Shown here in pieces: positions 1-9,017 of a stretch of DNA of 64,000 nt; positions within the stretch are counted from its first letter, which is position 1; every line of letters begins with the position of its first letter. This DNA comes from Mordavella massiliensis (lineage in GTDB: Bacteria > Bacillota > Clostridia > Lachnospirales > Lachnospiraceae), in assembly GCF_016901695.1 (NCBI RefSeq), contig NZ_JACJKS010000003.1:155204-219203 (forward strand), in the 5' to 3' direction. The translations under genes were made by a program, and so were the position numbers. Below the pieces are notes generated by a model. That model worked only from the letters and a program-made list of their open reading frames with translations, had not been told where the DNA came from and searched no databases.

Positions 1-674
1 ACTACTCCCAGATCGAACTGCGGGTGCTGGCCCACTGTTCCGGAGACCGGCAGTTGATCGGGGCCTACCGGGAGGAGAAGGACATCCACCGGATCACGGC
101 CTCCCAGGTCTTCCACACCCCCTTCGACGAGGTGACGGACCTGCAGAGGAGCAATGCCAAGGCGGTCAACTTCGGCATCGTCTACGGCATCAGCTCCTTC
201 GGCCTCAGCCAGGACTTAAGCATCACGAGAAAAGAGGCGGCTCAGTATATCGAGCAGTACTTCAGGACCTACCCGGGCATCAAGGCATTCCTGGACCGGG
301 CGGTGGCGCAGGCAAAGGAGCAGGGGTATGTGACGACCCTCTTCGGCAGGAGAAGGCCGGTGCCGGAGCTCTCCTCCAGCAATTTCATGCAGCGCTCCTT
401 CGGCGAGCGGGTGGCCATGAACTCGCCGATCCAGGGGACGGCGGCTGACATCATGAAGATCGCCATGATCGGCGTGGAGCGGCGGCTCAAGGAGGGCGGC
501 ATGCGCTCGCGCCTCGTGCTGCAGGTCCACGACGAACTGCTGGTGGAAGCCCATGAGAGCGAAGTGGAGCAGGTGAAGGAGATCGTAAGAGACGAGATGG
601 AGCACGCGGCGTCCCTGGAGGTGCCGCTGGAGATAGACATGCATACCGGCAGGAACTGGTATGAAGCGAAATAG
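1..674 (+). CDS. polA: DNA polymerase I, C-terminal part (cut by window start)
   Basis: This is the 3' end of the family A DNA polymerase, which fills gaps during repair and Okazaki fragment maturation. The window opens inside motif A (YSQIELR, preceded by the last two bases of an Asp codon), giving the first metal-binding Asp region. Motif B follows (NFGIVYGIS), and motif C is QVHDELLVE near the C-terminus, carrying the second catalytic Asp. The C-terminal helix ends at a TAG stop. The N-terminal 5'-nuclease and exonuclease regions lie outside the window. The coaE start is 13 bp downstream, a neighbour pairing common in Firmicutes, so the two are probably cotranscribed. The assignment is certain. 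The true start is not visible. Confidence 0.97.
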   Translation, partial: YSQIELRVLAHCSGDRQLIGAYREEKDIHRITASQVFHTPFDEVTDLQRSNAKAVNFGIVYGISSFGLSQDLSITRKEAAQYIEQYFRTYPGIKAFLDRAVAQAKEQGYVTTLFGRRRPVPELSSSNFMQRSFGERVAMNSPIQGTAADIMKIAMIGVERRLKEGGMRSRLVLQVHDELLVEAHESEVEQVKEIVRDEMEHAASLEVPLEIDMHTGRNWYEAK

Positions 675-686
675 AGGTGACGCAGG

Positions 687-1298
687 ATGAAGATCATAGG
701 GATTACAGGCGGGATCGGAGCAGGGAAGAGCCAGGTGCTCTCCTATCTGAAAGAAGAGTACGGCGCCGTTGTCTGCCAGGCAGACCAGGTGGCAAAGCGG
801 CTGCAGAAAAAAGGGACAAGGTGTCACAGAAGGATCACCGAGCACTTCGGGACGGGGATCCTGGATGAGACGGGCAGGCTGGACCGGGCAAAGCTGGCGA
901 ACATCGTGTTCTCCAACCAGGCGCAGCTTCGCGTTCTCAACGAGATCGTGCACCCGGCGGTGAAGGAGAAGATCCGGGAGACGATCCGCAGGGAGGAAAA
1001 GAAAGGGACAGCCGTGTTCGTCCTGGAGGCGGCGCTCTTCATAGAAGAAAAATATGATGCGCTGTGCGATGAAGTGTGGTATATTTATGCGGATGAGGAG
1101 ACGAGGAAGAAGCGTCTCATGGCCTCAAGGGGCTACAGTGAGGAGAAGATAAAAGGCATCTTCGCCTCCCAGATGTCTTCCTCCGACTTCTTTACATACT
1201 GCGATAGAGCTGTCGACAACTGCAATTCCTTCCAGGAGACATGCGGCGAGATCGACGGGATCATGGCGCAGCTCCATATAGGGAAAACGAGAAATTAA
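687..1298 (+). CDS. coaE: dephospho-CoA kinase
   Basis: This enzyme catalyses the last step of coenzyme A synthesis, ATP-dependent phosphorylation of dephospho-CoA. The 203-residue length is typical. A P-loop GGIGAGKS lies at residues 8-15. The family's usual Asp in the CQADQVA stretch and the lid region with ARG-rich segments (EETRKKRLMASRGYS) are present. The ATG has GAGGTGACGCAGG upstream, and the gene follows polA after 12 bases, so translation is probably coupled in one operon. It is followed by a WalJ-like hydrolase 22 bp away. Nothing in the sequence looks unusual. Confidence 0.95.
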   Translation: MKIIGITGGIGAGKSQVLSYLKEEYGAVVCQADQVAKRLQKKGTRCHRRITEHFGTGILDETGRLDRAKLANIVFSNQAQLRVLNEIVHPAVKEKIRETIRREEKKGTAVFVLEAALFIEEKYDALCDEVWYIYADEETRKKRLMASRGYSEEKIKGIFASQMSSSDFFTYCDRAVDNCNSFQETCGEIDGIMAQLHIGKTRN

Positions 1299-1320
1299 CA
1301 GGCAGGAGAGATGACAGACG

Positions 1321-2118
1321 ATGAGACTGTGCAGCATAGCGAGCGGCAGCAGCGGAAACTGTATTTATGTGGGAAGCGACCGCACCCACCTTCTGGTGGA
1401 TACGGGGATCAGCCGGAAGCGGATCGACGAGGGGCTTCACACGCTGGGCATAAAAGGGGAGGAACTGGCAGGGATCCTCATCACCCATGAGCACTCGGAC
1501 CACATCCAGGGACTGGGCGTGTTCAGCCGGAAGTACGGCATCCCGGTGTACGCCACGAAAGGGACCCTGCGGGGCATTACGGAGTACCGGAGCCTTGGCA
1601 GGATGCCGGAGGGGCTGCTCAGGGAGATCCACACGGACACGGAGTTTGACCTGGGGGATCTGAAGATCCGTCCCTTCTCCATCTCCCACGATGCCTACGA
1701 GCCGTCCGGGTACAGGATTGCCTGCGGGCAGCGGTCGGTGGCGGTGGCTACGGACCTGGGCGTGTATGACGACTACACGGTGGAGAACCTGAAGGGGCTG
1801 GACGCCGTCCTTCTGGAGGCGAACCACGACATACATATGCTGGAGGTGGGGCCCTACCCGTATCCGCTGAAGCGGCGCGTCATGGGGGAGAAAGGGCATC
1901 TCTCCAACGAGTCCTCCGGAAGACTTCTGTGCGACATTCTCCACGACGGGCTCAGGCATGTGATCCTGGGGCACCTGAGCAGGGAGAACAACTACGCAGA
2001 GCTGGCCTACGAGACGGTGAAGCTTGAGGTGACAGTGGGGGACAACCCGTACAGGGGGGAGGACATCCCCATGATGGTGGCTGCCAGGGACAGCGTGTCA
2101 GAGGCGGTCACCGTATAG
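1321..2118 (+). CDS. MBL-fold metallo-hydrolase, WalJ/YycJ-like
   Basis: This is a metallo-beta-lactamase fold hydrolase of 265 residues. The metal-binding motif HEHSDH lies at residues 56-61, and further conserved His residues are at SHDAYEP and near GHLSREN. The N-terminal stretch MRLCSIASGSSGNC matches the YycJ/WalJ group, whose members have been linked to DNA exonuclease or cell-wall related roles in Firmicutes. The exact substrate cannot be read from sequence. The gene follows coaE closely and precedes a DegV gene, all on the same strand. The start is ATG with GGAGAG about 13 bases upstream. The fold is secure and the subgroup likely. Confidence 0.85.
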   Translation: MRLCSIASGSSGNCIYVGSDRTHLLVDTGISRKRIDEGLHTLGIKGEELAGILITHEHSDHIQGLGVFSRKYGIPVYATKGTLRGITEYRSLGRMPEGLLREIHTDTEFDLGDLKIRPFSISHDAYEPSGYRIACGQRSVAVATDLGVYDDYTVENLKGLDAVLLEANHDIHMLEVGPYPYPLKRRVMGEKGHLSNESSGRLLCDILHDGLRHVILGHLSRENNYAELAYETVKLEVTVGDNPYRGEDIPMMVAARDSVSEAVTV

Positions 2119-2148
2119 AAAAAGAGGACAGAGAGGAAAGAAAGAGAT

Positions 2149-3018
2149 ATGAGTAAAGTGGCAGTCATGACAGACAGCAACAGCGGCATCACCCAGAAGG
2201 AGGCGCAGCGGCTCGGCATCCGGGTCGTTCCCATGCCGTTCTATATTGACGGGGAGCTGTATTACGAGGATATCACCCTGACGCAGGAGGAGTTTTACGG
2301 GCATCTCTCCGGCGAGGCGGATATCTCCACGTCCCAGCCATCCCCCGGGGATGTGATGGAGATCTGGGAGGAGCTCCTTGACACGTACGACGAGGTGGTG
2401 CACATCCCCATGTCCAGCGGCCTGTCCAACTCCTGTGAGACGGCCATGGCGCTGGCCCGGGATTTTGACGGGAAAGTGCATGTGGTGAACAACCAGAGGA
2501 TCTCAGTCACCCAGCGCCAGTCCGTGCTGGATGCGCTTGCACTGGCGGGGCAGGGGCGCACCGGGCAGGAGATCTGCGACATCCTCATGCGGGAGAAGCT
2601 GGAGGCCAGCATCTACATTACGGTGGACACACTGAAATACCTGAAGAAGGGAGGGCGCGTGACGCCTGCTGCAGCAGCGCTCGGCACAGTCCTCAACTTA
2701 AAGCCGGTCCTCACCATCCAGGGCGAGAAGCTGGATGCCTTCGCGAAGGTGCGGGGCATGAAATCCGCCAAAAAGGTGATGAAGGAAGCCATGAAGAAGG
2801 ACCTGGACACCCGGTTTGCAGGCAGGAAGGTCCACCTGGAGATCGCCCACACCTGCCCGGAGGAGGAAGCGCAGGCGTGGAAGGAGGAGCTGGAGGCATA
2901 CTTCCCCGGCTATGACATCCACATGGACGCACTCTCCCTGAGCGTGGCCTGCCACATCGGGCCCGGCGCCCTCGCCGTGGCGTGCAGCCGGCAGGTGGAA
3001 GAACTGGAAGACAGGTAA
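2149..3018 (+). CDS. DegV family fatty-acid-binding protein
   Basis: This is a 289-residue DegV-type protein (EDD fold). These proteins bind fatty acids and serve as FakB-like partners for fatty acid kinase in Firmicutes. The N-terminal motif VMTDSNSGI and the later MSSGLSNSCETA contain the Ser/Thr residues that usually contact the fatty-acid carboxylate. The C-terminal half contains the usual SIGPGALA-like ending (HIGPGALAVAC). It is the last gene of the polA-coaE-walJ-degV run and converges with tmcAL on the opposite strand. Whether it acts as a true FakB with a partner FakA is unknown, because no FakA is present here. Confidence 0.9.
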   Translation: MSKVAVMTDSNSGITQKEAQRLGIRVVPMPFYIDGELYYEDITLTQEEFYGHLSGEADISTSQPSPGDVMEIWEELLDTYDEVVHIPMSSGLSNSCETAMALARDFDGKVHVVNNQRISVTQRQSVLDALALAGQGRTGQEICDILMREKLEASIYITVDTLKYLKKGGRVTPAAAALGTVLNLKPVLTIQGEKLDAFAKVRGMKSAKKVMKEAMKKDLDTRFAGRKVHLEIAHTCPEEEAQAWKEELEAYFPGYDIHMDALSLSVACHIGPGALAVACSRQVEELEDR

Positions 3019-3035
3019 GAGAAGATAAGAGGGCA

Positions 3036-3076
3036 GAAAAAGGCAGCAGGCCGTCAGACGATGACGACCTGCTGTC
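3036..3076 (-). terminator. rho-independent terminator of tmcAL
   Basis: Read on the minus strand, CAGCAGG and CCTGCTG form a 7-bp stem, with further pairing GTCA/TGAC inside, followed by CCTTTTTC. It overlaps the last codons of the reverse gene and sits between the convergent degV and tmcAL genes. Confidence 0.7.
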
Positions 3077-4289
3077 TGCATTCGTGGATAAAAGGAGTCC
3101 GGAACTTATCCGTTACGACGGATTCATACAGGTTGGCGGCGTAGAGGTCGCTCTCGAACATGCGCCGGGCGCAGCCGGAGAGGGAGGCCCGGGACGGCTT
3201 CGTGACAAGGGGGATGGCGCTTGTCTTCTTGAGAAGATTAAGAAGAGGCGCCGCATCCCTGCGAAAGCCGAGCACGCGGGCGTAACCGCAGCCGCCGGCC
3301 GCCCGGAAGGCGTCCATGTCCGTCCCCCGGATGCCGAGAAGGATGTGGAGGAGGCAGCGGCTGATGCGAGCGTAGGTCATCTCCTTTGTCTTTAACAGGG
3401 AGCAGAACTGCGCAAAGGAGAGGTATCCGTTAAGCCGGCCCGCGATCCGGTTCGCCAGGTCCTCTGTGACGTCCGCGAAGGAGGCCAGGCCGGCGGCGCT
3501 CTCTGTAAGGAGTCGGTATTTGAGAAGAAGGGAAAAGTCGTCCGCATACACGGGATAGCGGGAACCGTACGACTCCGCAAGGATCCGCGCTGACGGGGCG
3601 GGAACCTGATCCCGGAGGGCCGCGGGAAGGCCGTCCTTGCCGGCCTCCAGGATCAGGCGGCGGATGGCGGTGGCGGAACTGTAGGATGGATCCGGCGCCT
3701 GGTCGTGATACCCGCTCCCCTCCCGGCGGACAGTTGCCGGCTCAAGCCGGCTGCCCCGGCGCAGGATGGCCCGGATGTACTCCACCCCCAGGATGTTGTT
3801 CGGCTCCTCCATGACAGCTCCGGCGTCCGCGCTGCCTGCGCAGGATACCAGGGCCTCCTGCCTGGCCCGGGGGAAGGAGAGCCCGCGGCTAAGAGCGGCT
3901 TTCAAGGCGGCCCGGAAGTCTTCCGGCTCCTCCTCCAGGATGCGGGCGGCCCGGGAGAGGGAAGGCAGATCCCCGCACTCGCTCCCAAAGCAGAGGCTGT
4001 CCACGCAGCCGAGCTGGTCTAAGACAGATACGGCGCCGGAGGCGAAATACTCCGCGCTCCCGCAGGCGCACCAGACGGGAAGCTCCAGCACAAGGGAGAC
4101 GCCGGCTTCCAGCGCCATGGCGGCCCGCAGGTGCTTGGGCAGGAGGGCGGGAGCCCCCCGCTGGACGAAGTCCCCGCTCATGACGGCGATCACCGCGTCC
4201 GCCCCGGTCTGTTCTTTTGCCTTCCCGATATGGTACAGATGTCCCCTGTGAAACGGGTTGTACTCTGCGATCACTCCGACAATTTTCAT
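3054..4289 (-). CDS. tmcAL: tRNA(Met) cytidine acetate ligase
   Basis: This is a nucleotidyltransferase-fold protein of the TmcAL/YlbM family, which uses acetate and ATP to make N4-acetylcytidine at the wobble position of elongator tRNA-Met. The diagnostic N-terminus VGVIAEYNPFHRGHLYHI carries the HIGH-like nucleotide-binding motif. The segment MSGDFVQRG follows, and the length is 411 residues. The ATG at 4289 is chosen because AAGGAGATTTCC precedes it; upstream in-frame codons lack a ribosome binding site. It runs opposite to its neighbours and shares an intergenic region with mgtE. Older annotations call this family UPF0348 or nucleotidyltransferase. Confidence 0.9.
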   Translation of the reverse strand: MKIVGVIAEYNPFHRGHLYHIGKAKEQTGADAVIAVMSGDFVQRGAPALLPKHLRAAMALEAGVSLVLELPVWCACGSAEYFASGAVSVLDQLGCVDSLCFGSECGDLPSLSRAARILEEEPEDFRAALKAALSRGLSFPRARQEALVSCAGSADAGAVMEEPNNILGVEYIRAILRRGSRLEPATVRREGSGYHDQAPDPSYSSATAIRRLILEAGKDGLPAALRDQVPAPSARILAESYGSRYPVYADDFSLLLKYRLLTESAAGLASFADVTEDLANRIAGRLNGYLSFAQFCSLLKTKEMTYARISRCLLHILLGIRGTDMDAFRAAGGCGYARVLGFRRDAAPLLNLLKKTSAIPLVTKPSRASLSGCARRMFESDLYAANLYESVVTDKFRTPFIHECRQQVVIV

Positions 4290-4299
4290 GGAAATCTCC

Positions 4300-4328
4300 T
4301 TGTATATCTTTTTGAAATTGATTATACT
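4300..4328 (+). promoter_or_regulatory. sigma-A type promoter for mgtE
   Basis: TTGTAT and TATACT are separated by exactly 17 bases, about 80 bases before the mgtE start. The promoter lies in the divergent gap with tmcAL. No magnesium riboswitch could be recognised in the short leader. Confidence 0.5.
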
Positions 4329-4406
4329 ATATGAGGACATTTACGGCAACTGCGGGAAGATCCGGGATTTTCCCGCACATGGACAACAGGCGGAAGGAGG
4401 ATACAT

Positions 4407-5798
4407 ATGGAGAACCGGGACAGGAATGAAGAGCTTGCATATGAGACGGAAGAGAAGGAAAAGCTGACGGAAGAACGTATCCTCCAGATGCTGGACGAGA
4501 GAAAATACAAGGAGCTCAAAGAAGAGCTGGAGAACATGTATCCGGTGGATCTGGCGGAACTGATGGAGGATTTCTCCCAGAAGCAGCTCGTCATGGTATT
4601 CCGTCTCCTGGCGAAGGAGGAGGCGGCTGAGACCTTCACCGAGATGGACAGCGACATGCGGGAGATGCTGATCGGCGGCCTGACGGACTCGGAGCTGGAG
4701 GAAGTCATGGAGGAGATGTATCTGGACGATACGGTGGACGTGCTGGAGGAGATGCCGGCCAACGTAGTGGACCGTCTTCTCATGGCGACGGACGAGGAGA
4801 CGCGCCAGCAGATCAACCAGTTGCTCCAGTACCCGGAGGACAGCGCCGGAAGCGTCATGAACGTGGACTACATCGCCCTGCGAAGGGAGATGACGGTGGC
4901 GGATTCCATCCTGAAGATCCGGCAGGTCGGACTCAACAAGGAGACCATCTACACCTGCTACGTGACGGAGAAGCGCAAGCTCATCGGCATGGTGGATGTA
5001 AAGGAGCTCCTCACAACAGGTGAATCCAGAACCATCGAAGAGATCATGGACACCAACGTGCTCTATGCCCACACGACGGACGACCAGGAGGAAGTGGCCC
5101 AGATCATCAACAAGTACGGTCTGATCGCCCTCCCCATCGTGGACCACGAGATGTGCATGGTGGGTATTGTCACCGTAGACGACGCCATGGACGTCCTGCA
5201 GGAGGAGACGACGGAGGATATCAGCATCATGGCCGGCGTAAACCCCAGCGACGACTCCTACTTTGAGACTACGGTGGTGGAGCACGTCAAAAGCCGTCTT
5301 CCCTGGCTTCTGTTCCTCATGCTCTCCGCCACGGTGACCCAGATGATCATGAACCACTATGAGAGCGCGCTGGCCGTCATGCCGCAGCTTGCCGGGTTCA
5401 TCCCCATGCTGACCGGCACGGGCGGAAACTGCGGCTCCCAGAGTTCCACCCTGGTGATCCGCGGACTTTCAGTGGGGGAGATCGAGTTCGGCGACCTGTT
5501 CCGGGTGATCTTTAAGGAGATCCGGGTGGCGGTCCTGATCAGCCTGATCCTGTCTGTTGTGAACGGGATCCGCATCCTTGTCATGGGACAGGGGGATGTG
5601 CTGGTGGCCCTCACCATCGGGCTTACCATGGCCTGCACCATCGTGATCGCCAAGGTGGTGGGCTGCACCCTGCCCCTGGTGGCGGAGAAGATCGGCCTGG
5701 ACCCGGCCATCATGGCCACGCCGCTCATCTCCACGCTGGTGGATATCAGCACGATCAGCGTCTATTTCGCCATCGTCAGCGCCGTGTTTGCGCTCTGA
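4407..5798 (+). CDS. mgtE: magnesium transporter MgtE
   Basis: This is a Mg2+ channel/transporter of the MgtE family, 463 residues. The order is: an N-terminal superhelical domain (about 30-140), two CBS domains (about 145-270), then a membrane domain from about residue 290 with five hydrophobic helices ending at VYFAIVSAVFAL. The signature GTGGNCGSQSSTL sits in the first part of the pore domain. The cytosolic N and CBS domains normally gate the pore in response to intracellular Mg2+. The start ATG follows GGCGGAAGGAGG. It is a single-gene unit, with a promoter upstream and a weak stem-loop after it. Confidence 0.95.
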   Translation: MENRDRNEELAYETEEKEKLTEERILQMLDERKYKELKEELENMYPVDLAELMEDFSQKQLVMVFRLLAKEEAAETFTEMDSDMREMLIGGLTDSELEEVMEEMYLDDTVDVLEEMPANVVDRLLMATDEETRQQINQLLQYPEDSAGSVMNVDYIALRREMTVADSILKIRQVGLNKETIYTCYVTEKRKLIGMVDVKELLTTGESRTIEEIMDTNVLYAHTTDDQEEVAQIINKYGLIALPIVDHEMCMVGIVTVDDAMDVLQEETTEDISIMAGVNPSDDSYFETTVVEHVKSRLPWLLFLMLSATVTQMIMNHYESALAVMPQLAGFIPMLTGTGGNCGSQSSTLVIRGLSVGEIEFGDLFRVIFKEIRVAVLISLILSVVNGIRILVMGQGDVLVALTIGLTMACTIVIAKVVGCTLPLVAEKIGLDPAIMATPLISTLVDISTISVYFAIVSAVFAL

Positions 5799-5865
5799 TC
5801 CGGCCGGCTTTGCCTGATAAAAATTTGACAGGAATTGTACGCCAAAAGAGACATCAGATTGCCAA

Positions 5866-5892
5866 AAGAACCCTTGTTTGCAGGGGTTCTTT
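5866..5892 (+). terminator. stem-loop after mgtE overlapping the pta promoter
   Basis: AAGAACCC pairs with GGGTTCTT across a loop of about 10 bases, followed by a short TTTGTATTAT tract. It could terminate mgtE transcripts weakly. The pta promoter -35 hexamer lies in the loop. Confidence 0.45.
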
Positions 5893-5902
5893 GTATTATA
5901 AT
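5874..5902 (+). promoter_or_regulatory. promoter of pta-ackA
   Basis: TTGTTT and TATAAT are separated by 17 bases, about 38 bases upstream of the pta start codon. The -10 element is a perfect consensus. Confidence 0.65.
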
Positions 5903-5940
5903 GAAAACAGTGAGAAAAAATGGAAAGGAGTCTTTCAGTC

Positions 5941-6936
5941 ATGGGATTTATAGATGAGATGAAAGCAAAAGCAAGAGCAGACAAAAAGACGATCGTTCTC
6001 CCGGAGTCCGAGGACGAGCGCACCTACAAAGCCGCTGAGACGGTGCTCAGGGAAGGGATCGCCAACGTGGTCATCGTCGGCAGCGAGGAGGAAGTCGCAA
6101 AGAATAAGGGCAGCTACGACATCAGCGGCGCCCGGATTGTGGATCCCGCCACGAGCGACAGGACAGCCGCCTATATCGACAAGCTCGTGGAGCTCCGCCA
6201 GAAGAAGGGGATGACGCCGGAGCAGGCGCGTGAGATCCTTCTTACCAATTACCTGTACTACGGCGTTATGATGGTCAAGATGAAGGATGCGGACGGCATG
6301 GTTTCCGGCGCCTGCCACTCCACAGCGGACACGCTGCGCCCCTGCCTCCAGATCCTCAAGACAAAGCCTGGCACAAAGCTCGTATCCGCTTTCTTTGTGA
6401 TGTGCGTTCCGGACTGCGAGTACGGTGAGAAGGGCGTGTTCGTGTTTGCGGACTGCGGCCTGAACCAGAATCCCACATCCGAAGAGCTGGCGGCTATCGC
6501 AGAGTCTTCCGCCCAGTCCTTTAAGATGCTGGTCGGCGCGGAGCCGAAGGTTGCCATGCTCAGCCACTCCTCCAAGGGAAGCGCCAAGCACGCGGATGTG
6601 GACAAGGTGACAGAGGCTGTCCGGATCGCAAGGGAAGCGGCCCCGGACCTGATGCTGGATGGGGAGCTGCAGCTTGACGCGGCCATCGTTCCCAGCGTGG
6701 GAGAGTCCAAGGCTCCCGGAAGCCCGGTGGCAGGCCATGCGAACGTGCTCGTGTTCCCGGATCTCGACGCCGGCAACATCGGCTACAAGCTTGTGCAGAG
6801 ACTTGCGAAGGCGGAGGCGTACGGCCCGATGACACAGGGCATCGCCGCTCCTGTCAACGACCTGTCCAGAGGCTGCTCCGCGGAGGACATCGTGGGCGTG
6901 GTAGCCATCACGGCAGTGCAGGCGCAGAACCAGTAA
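5941..6936 (+). CDS. pta: phosphate acetyltransferase
   Basis: This enzyme interconverts acetyl-CoA and acetyl phosphate and is the first step of the acetate/ATP-forming branch of fermentation. It is the short Pta form of 331 residues, without the N-terminal regulatory domain. Conserved segments include VLPESEDERTYKAAE near the N-terminus, MVSGACHSTADTLRP in the middle, and SPVAGHANVLVFPDLDAGNIGYK near the C-terminus. The ATG at 5941 is preferred: AAAGGAG lies about 10 bases upstream and the protein begins MGFIDEM like relatives. ackA follows 44 bp downstream in the same operon. Confidence 0.96.
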   Translation: MGFIDEMKAKARADKKTIVLPESEDERTYKAAETVLREGIANVVIVGSEEEVAKNKGSYDISGARIVDPATSDRTAAYIDKLVELRQKKGMTPEQAREILLTNYLYYGVMMVKMKDADGMVSGACHSTADTLRPCLQILKTKPGTKLVSAFFVMCVPDCEYGEKGVFVFADCGLNQNPTSEELAAIAESSAQSFKMLVGAEPKVAMLSHSSKGSAKHADVDKVTEAVRIAREAAPDLMLDGELQLDAAIVPSVGESKAPGSPVAGHANVLVFPDLDAGNIGYKLVQRLAKAEAYGPMTQGIAAPVNDLSRGCSAEDIVGVVAITAVQAQNQ

Positions 6937-6980
6937 GGATGAGAGAATAGCATACGGAAAATCCGGAGGAGATTGAGAAA

Positions 6981-8186
6981 ATGAATGTATTAGTAGTAAA
7001 CTGTGGAAGTTCATCCCTGAAATTCCAGTTGATCAATTACGATAACAGAGACGTGATGGCAAAGGGCATCTGCGAGCGCATCGGCATCGACGGACGCCTT
7101 GTGTATGAGCCCAAGGGAGGGGAAAAGGAAGTGACCGAGGCCGCCATGCCGGATCACACAACCGCGATCCAGATGGTGCTGGACGCCCTTGTCAATGAGA
7201 AGACGGGCGTCATCGGATCCCTGGAGGAGATCGACGCCATCGGCCACCGCGTCCTTCACGGCGGCATGAAGATCACCAACTCCGTCATCATCGACGACGA
7301 GGTCATCAAGGTGATCGAGGAGTGCGCGGACTTAGGACCGCTCCACAACCCGGCCAACCTGATGGGCATCAATGCCTGCATGAAGCTCATGCCCGGCGTT
7401 CCCAACGTGGCTGTATTTGACACGGCGTTCCATCAGACCATGCCCCCGAAGGCATATATGTACGGGATCCCGAAGGAGTACTATGAGAAGTACGCGATCC
7501 GCAAGTACGGCTTCCACGGCACATCCCACAAGTACGTTTCCGCCCGCACGGCGGCTTTCCTCGGAAAGGACATCAGGGATCTGAAGATCATCGTATGCCA
7601 CATGGGCAACGGCGCGTCCCTGTCCGCTGTAAAGAACGGCAAATGCGTGGATACATCCATGGGACTTACACCACTTGAGGGCGTGATCATGGGCACCCGC
7701 TCCGGCGATATCGATCCCGCCTTTGTGGAGTACCTCTGCAACAAAGAGAACCTGACTGTGTCTGAGGTGCTGAACATCCTCAACAAGAAGTCCGGCATGC
7801 TCGGCATGACAGGAATCTCCAGCGACTACCGCGATGTGTCCGCGGCTGCGGAGGCAGGCAACCAGGATGCCATCAACTGCCTGGAGGCGTATGCATACCG
7901 CATCGTCAAGTACATCGGCTCCTACATTGCAGCCATGGGCGGCGTGGACGTGATCACCTTTACCGCAGGACTCGGCGAGAACGCCATCCCGCTGCGCAAG
8001 GAGATCTGCGAGGCGTTCGGATTCATGGGTCTTCAGTTCGACGATGAGGCCAACAACTGCCGCGGCAAAGAGGTCATCATCACGAAACCGGAATCCAGCA
8101 TCATGGCATGCGTGATCCCGACAAACGAGGAGATTGCCATCTGCGAAGAAACTGTAGAACTGGTAAAGAAAAATCTTGACAAATAG
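6981..8186 (+). CDS. ackA: acetate kinase
   Basis: Acetate kinase makes ATP from acetyl phosphate and completes the Pta-AckA pathway. The 401-residue length is standard. The N-terminal VVNCGSSSLKFQL phosphate-binding motif, the HRVLHGG segment, GFHGTSHKYVS and the ATP-site stretch ITFTAGLGEN are all present. The ATG has GGAGGAG about 8 bases upstream. The stop codon region contains a strong promoter (TTGACA inside the last codons) for the following yceD-rpmF unit. Confidence 0.97.
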   Translation: MNVLVVNCGSSSLKFQLINYDNRDVMAKGICERIGIDGRLVYEPKGGEKEVTEAAMPDHTTAIQMVLDALVNEKTGVIGSLEEIDAIGHRVLHGGMKITNSVIIDDEVIKVIEECADLGPLHNPANLMGINACMKLMPGVPNVAVFDTAFHQTMPPKAYMYGIPKEYYEKYAIRKYGFHGTSHKYVSARTAAFLGKDIRDLKIIVCHMGNGASLSAVKNGKCVDTSMGLTPLEGVIMGTRSGDIDPAFVEYLCNKENLTVSEVLNILNKKSGMLGMTGISSDYRDVSAAAEAGNQDAINCLEAYAYRIVKYIGSYIAAMGGVDVITFTAGLGENAIPLRKEICEAFGFMGLQFDDEANNCRGKEVIITKPESSIMACVIPTNEEIAICEETVELVKKNLDK

Positions 8187-8204
8187 TGACTGAAAAGATA
8201 TACT
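8176..8204 (+). promoter_or_regulatory. strong promoter for yceD-rpmF
   Basis: A consensus TTGACA and TATACT are separated by 17 bases. The -35 hexamer lies within the last codons of ackA. It gives the ribosomal-protein unit its own initiation site. Confidence 0.75.
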
Positions 8205-8230
8205 TTATAAAGTGTGGTTAGGAGAGCGTT

Positions 8231-8758
8231 ATGCTGATAGAACTGACGAAGGTTTTGGAACAGGATGACAAGGTCATCCGCCAGGAAGCGCACCTTGAGC
8301 AGGATACGATCCGGGTGGCCGGAAAGGATTACAGGCTCAGCGAACTGGAGCCGGCTCTGTTTGAGATCACCAATCTCGGGAAGAAGCAGGTGCAGGTGAA
8401 GGGGAGCGCGAAGATAAAGACCGTCGTCCCATGCGACAGATGTCTGGAGGACGTGGAGCAGATATTCGATCTGTCCTTTGAGAGGGAGATCGACATGAAG
8501 CTTGACGAGGAAGAGCGAAGACAGTCCGAGGAAGAGTACAACTTCATGGACGGGACATGCCTTGACACAGACGTACTGGTGCAAAACGAACTCCTGGTCA
8601 ACTGGCCAATTCGGGTGCTGTGCAGGGAAGACTGCAAAGGGCTGTGCAGCATTTGTGGTGCTAATCTCAATCATGGTGAATGTGGCTGTGACAGAGAGGT
8701 ATTAGACCCGCGGATGGCAGCCTTTCAGGATATATTCAGCAAGTTTAAGGAGGTGTAA
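8231..8758 (+). CDS. YceD/DUF177 family protein
   Basis: This is a 175-residue YceD (DUF177) protein. The family is almost always encoded directly upstream of rpmF and has been tied to 23S rRNA or large-subunit maturation, although the biochemical role is unsettled. The conserved C-terminal cysteine cluster is visible: LCREDCKGLC followed by CGANLNHGECGC, which could bind zinc. The start ATG follows GGTTAGGAGAGCGTT. The rpmF start is only 3 bases after the stop, so the pair is one operon driven by the promoter at 8176-8204. Confidence 0.85.
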   Translation: MLIELTKVLEQDDKVIRQEAHLEQDTIRVAGKDYRLSELEPALFEITNLGKKQVQVKGSAKIKTVVPCDRCLEDVEQIFDLSFEREIDMKLDEEERRQSEEEYNFMDGTCLDTDVLVQNELLVNWPIRVLCREDCKGLCSICGANLNHGECGCDREVLDPRMAAFQDIFSKFKEV

Positions 8759-8761
8759 AGT

Positions 8762-8941
8762 ATGTCCATCTGTCCAAAGAATAAAACATCCAAAGCCAGA
8801 AGAGATAAAAGAAGAGCAAACTGGAAAATGAGCGCACCAAATCTGGTAAAGTGCAGCAAGTGCGGTGAGCTGATGATGCCCCACAGGGTATGCAAATCCT
8901 GCGGCTCCTACAACAAGAGGGAGATCATCGCTCAGGACTAA
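8762..8941 (+). CDS. rpmF: 50S ribosomal protein L32
   Basis: This is a 59-residue basic ribosomal protein. It begins MSICPKNKTSKARRDKRRAN and carries a CSKC...CKSC zinc-binding pair (residues 31-34 and 44-47), so it is the zinc-dependent form of L32. It starts 3 bp after yceD, with AAGGAGGTG as ribosome binding site in the end of that gene. The translation was read directly from the sequence and ends at TAA. Confidence 0.96.
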   Translation: MSICPKNKTSKARRDKRRANWKMSAPNLVKCSKCGELMMPHRVCKSCGSYNKREIIAQD

Positions 8942-9017
8942 TTGAATTGACAAAACGAGATGGAGGAGATCAGCTATGGTCTCCTTCATTTTACTAGGAA
9001 GAAAAGGGGGAACCAGT

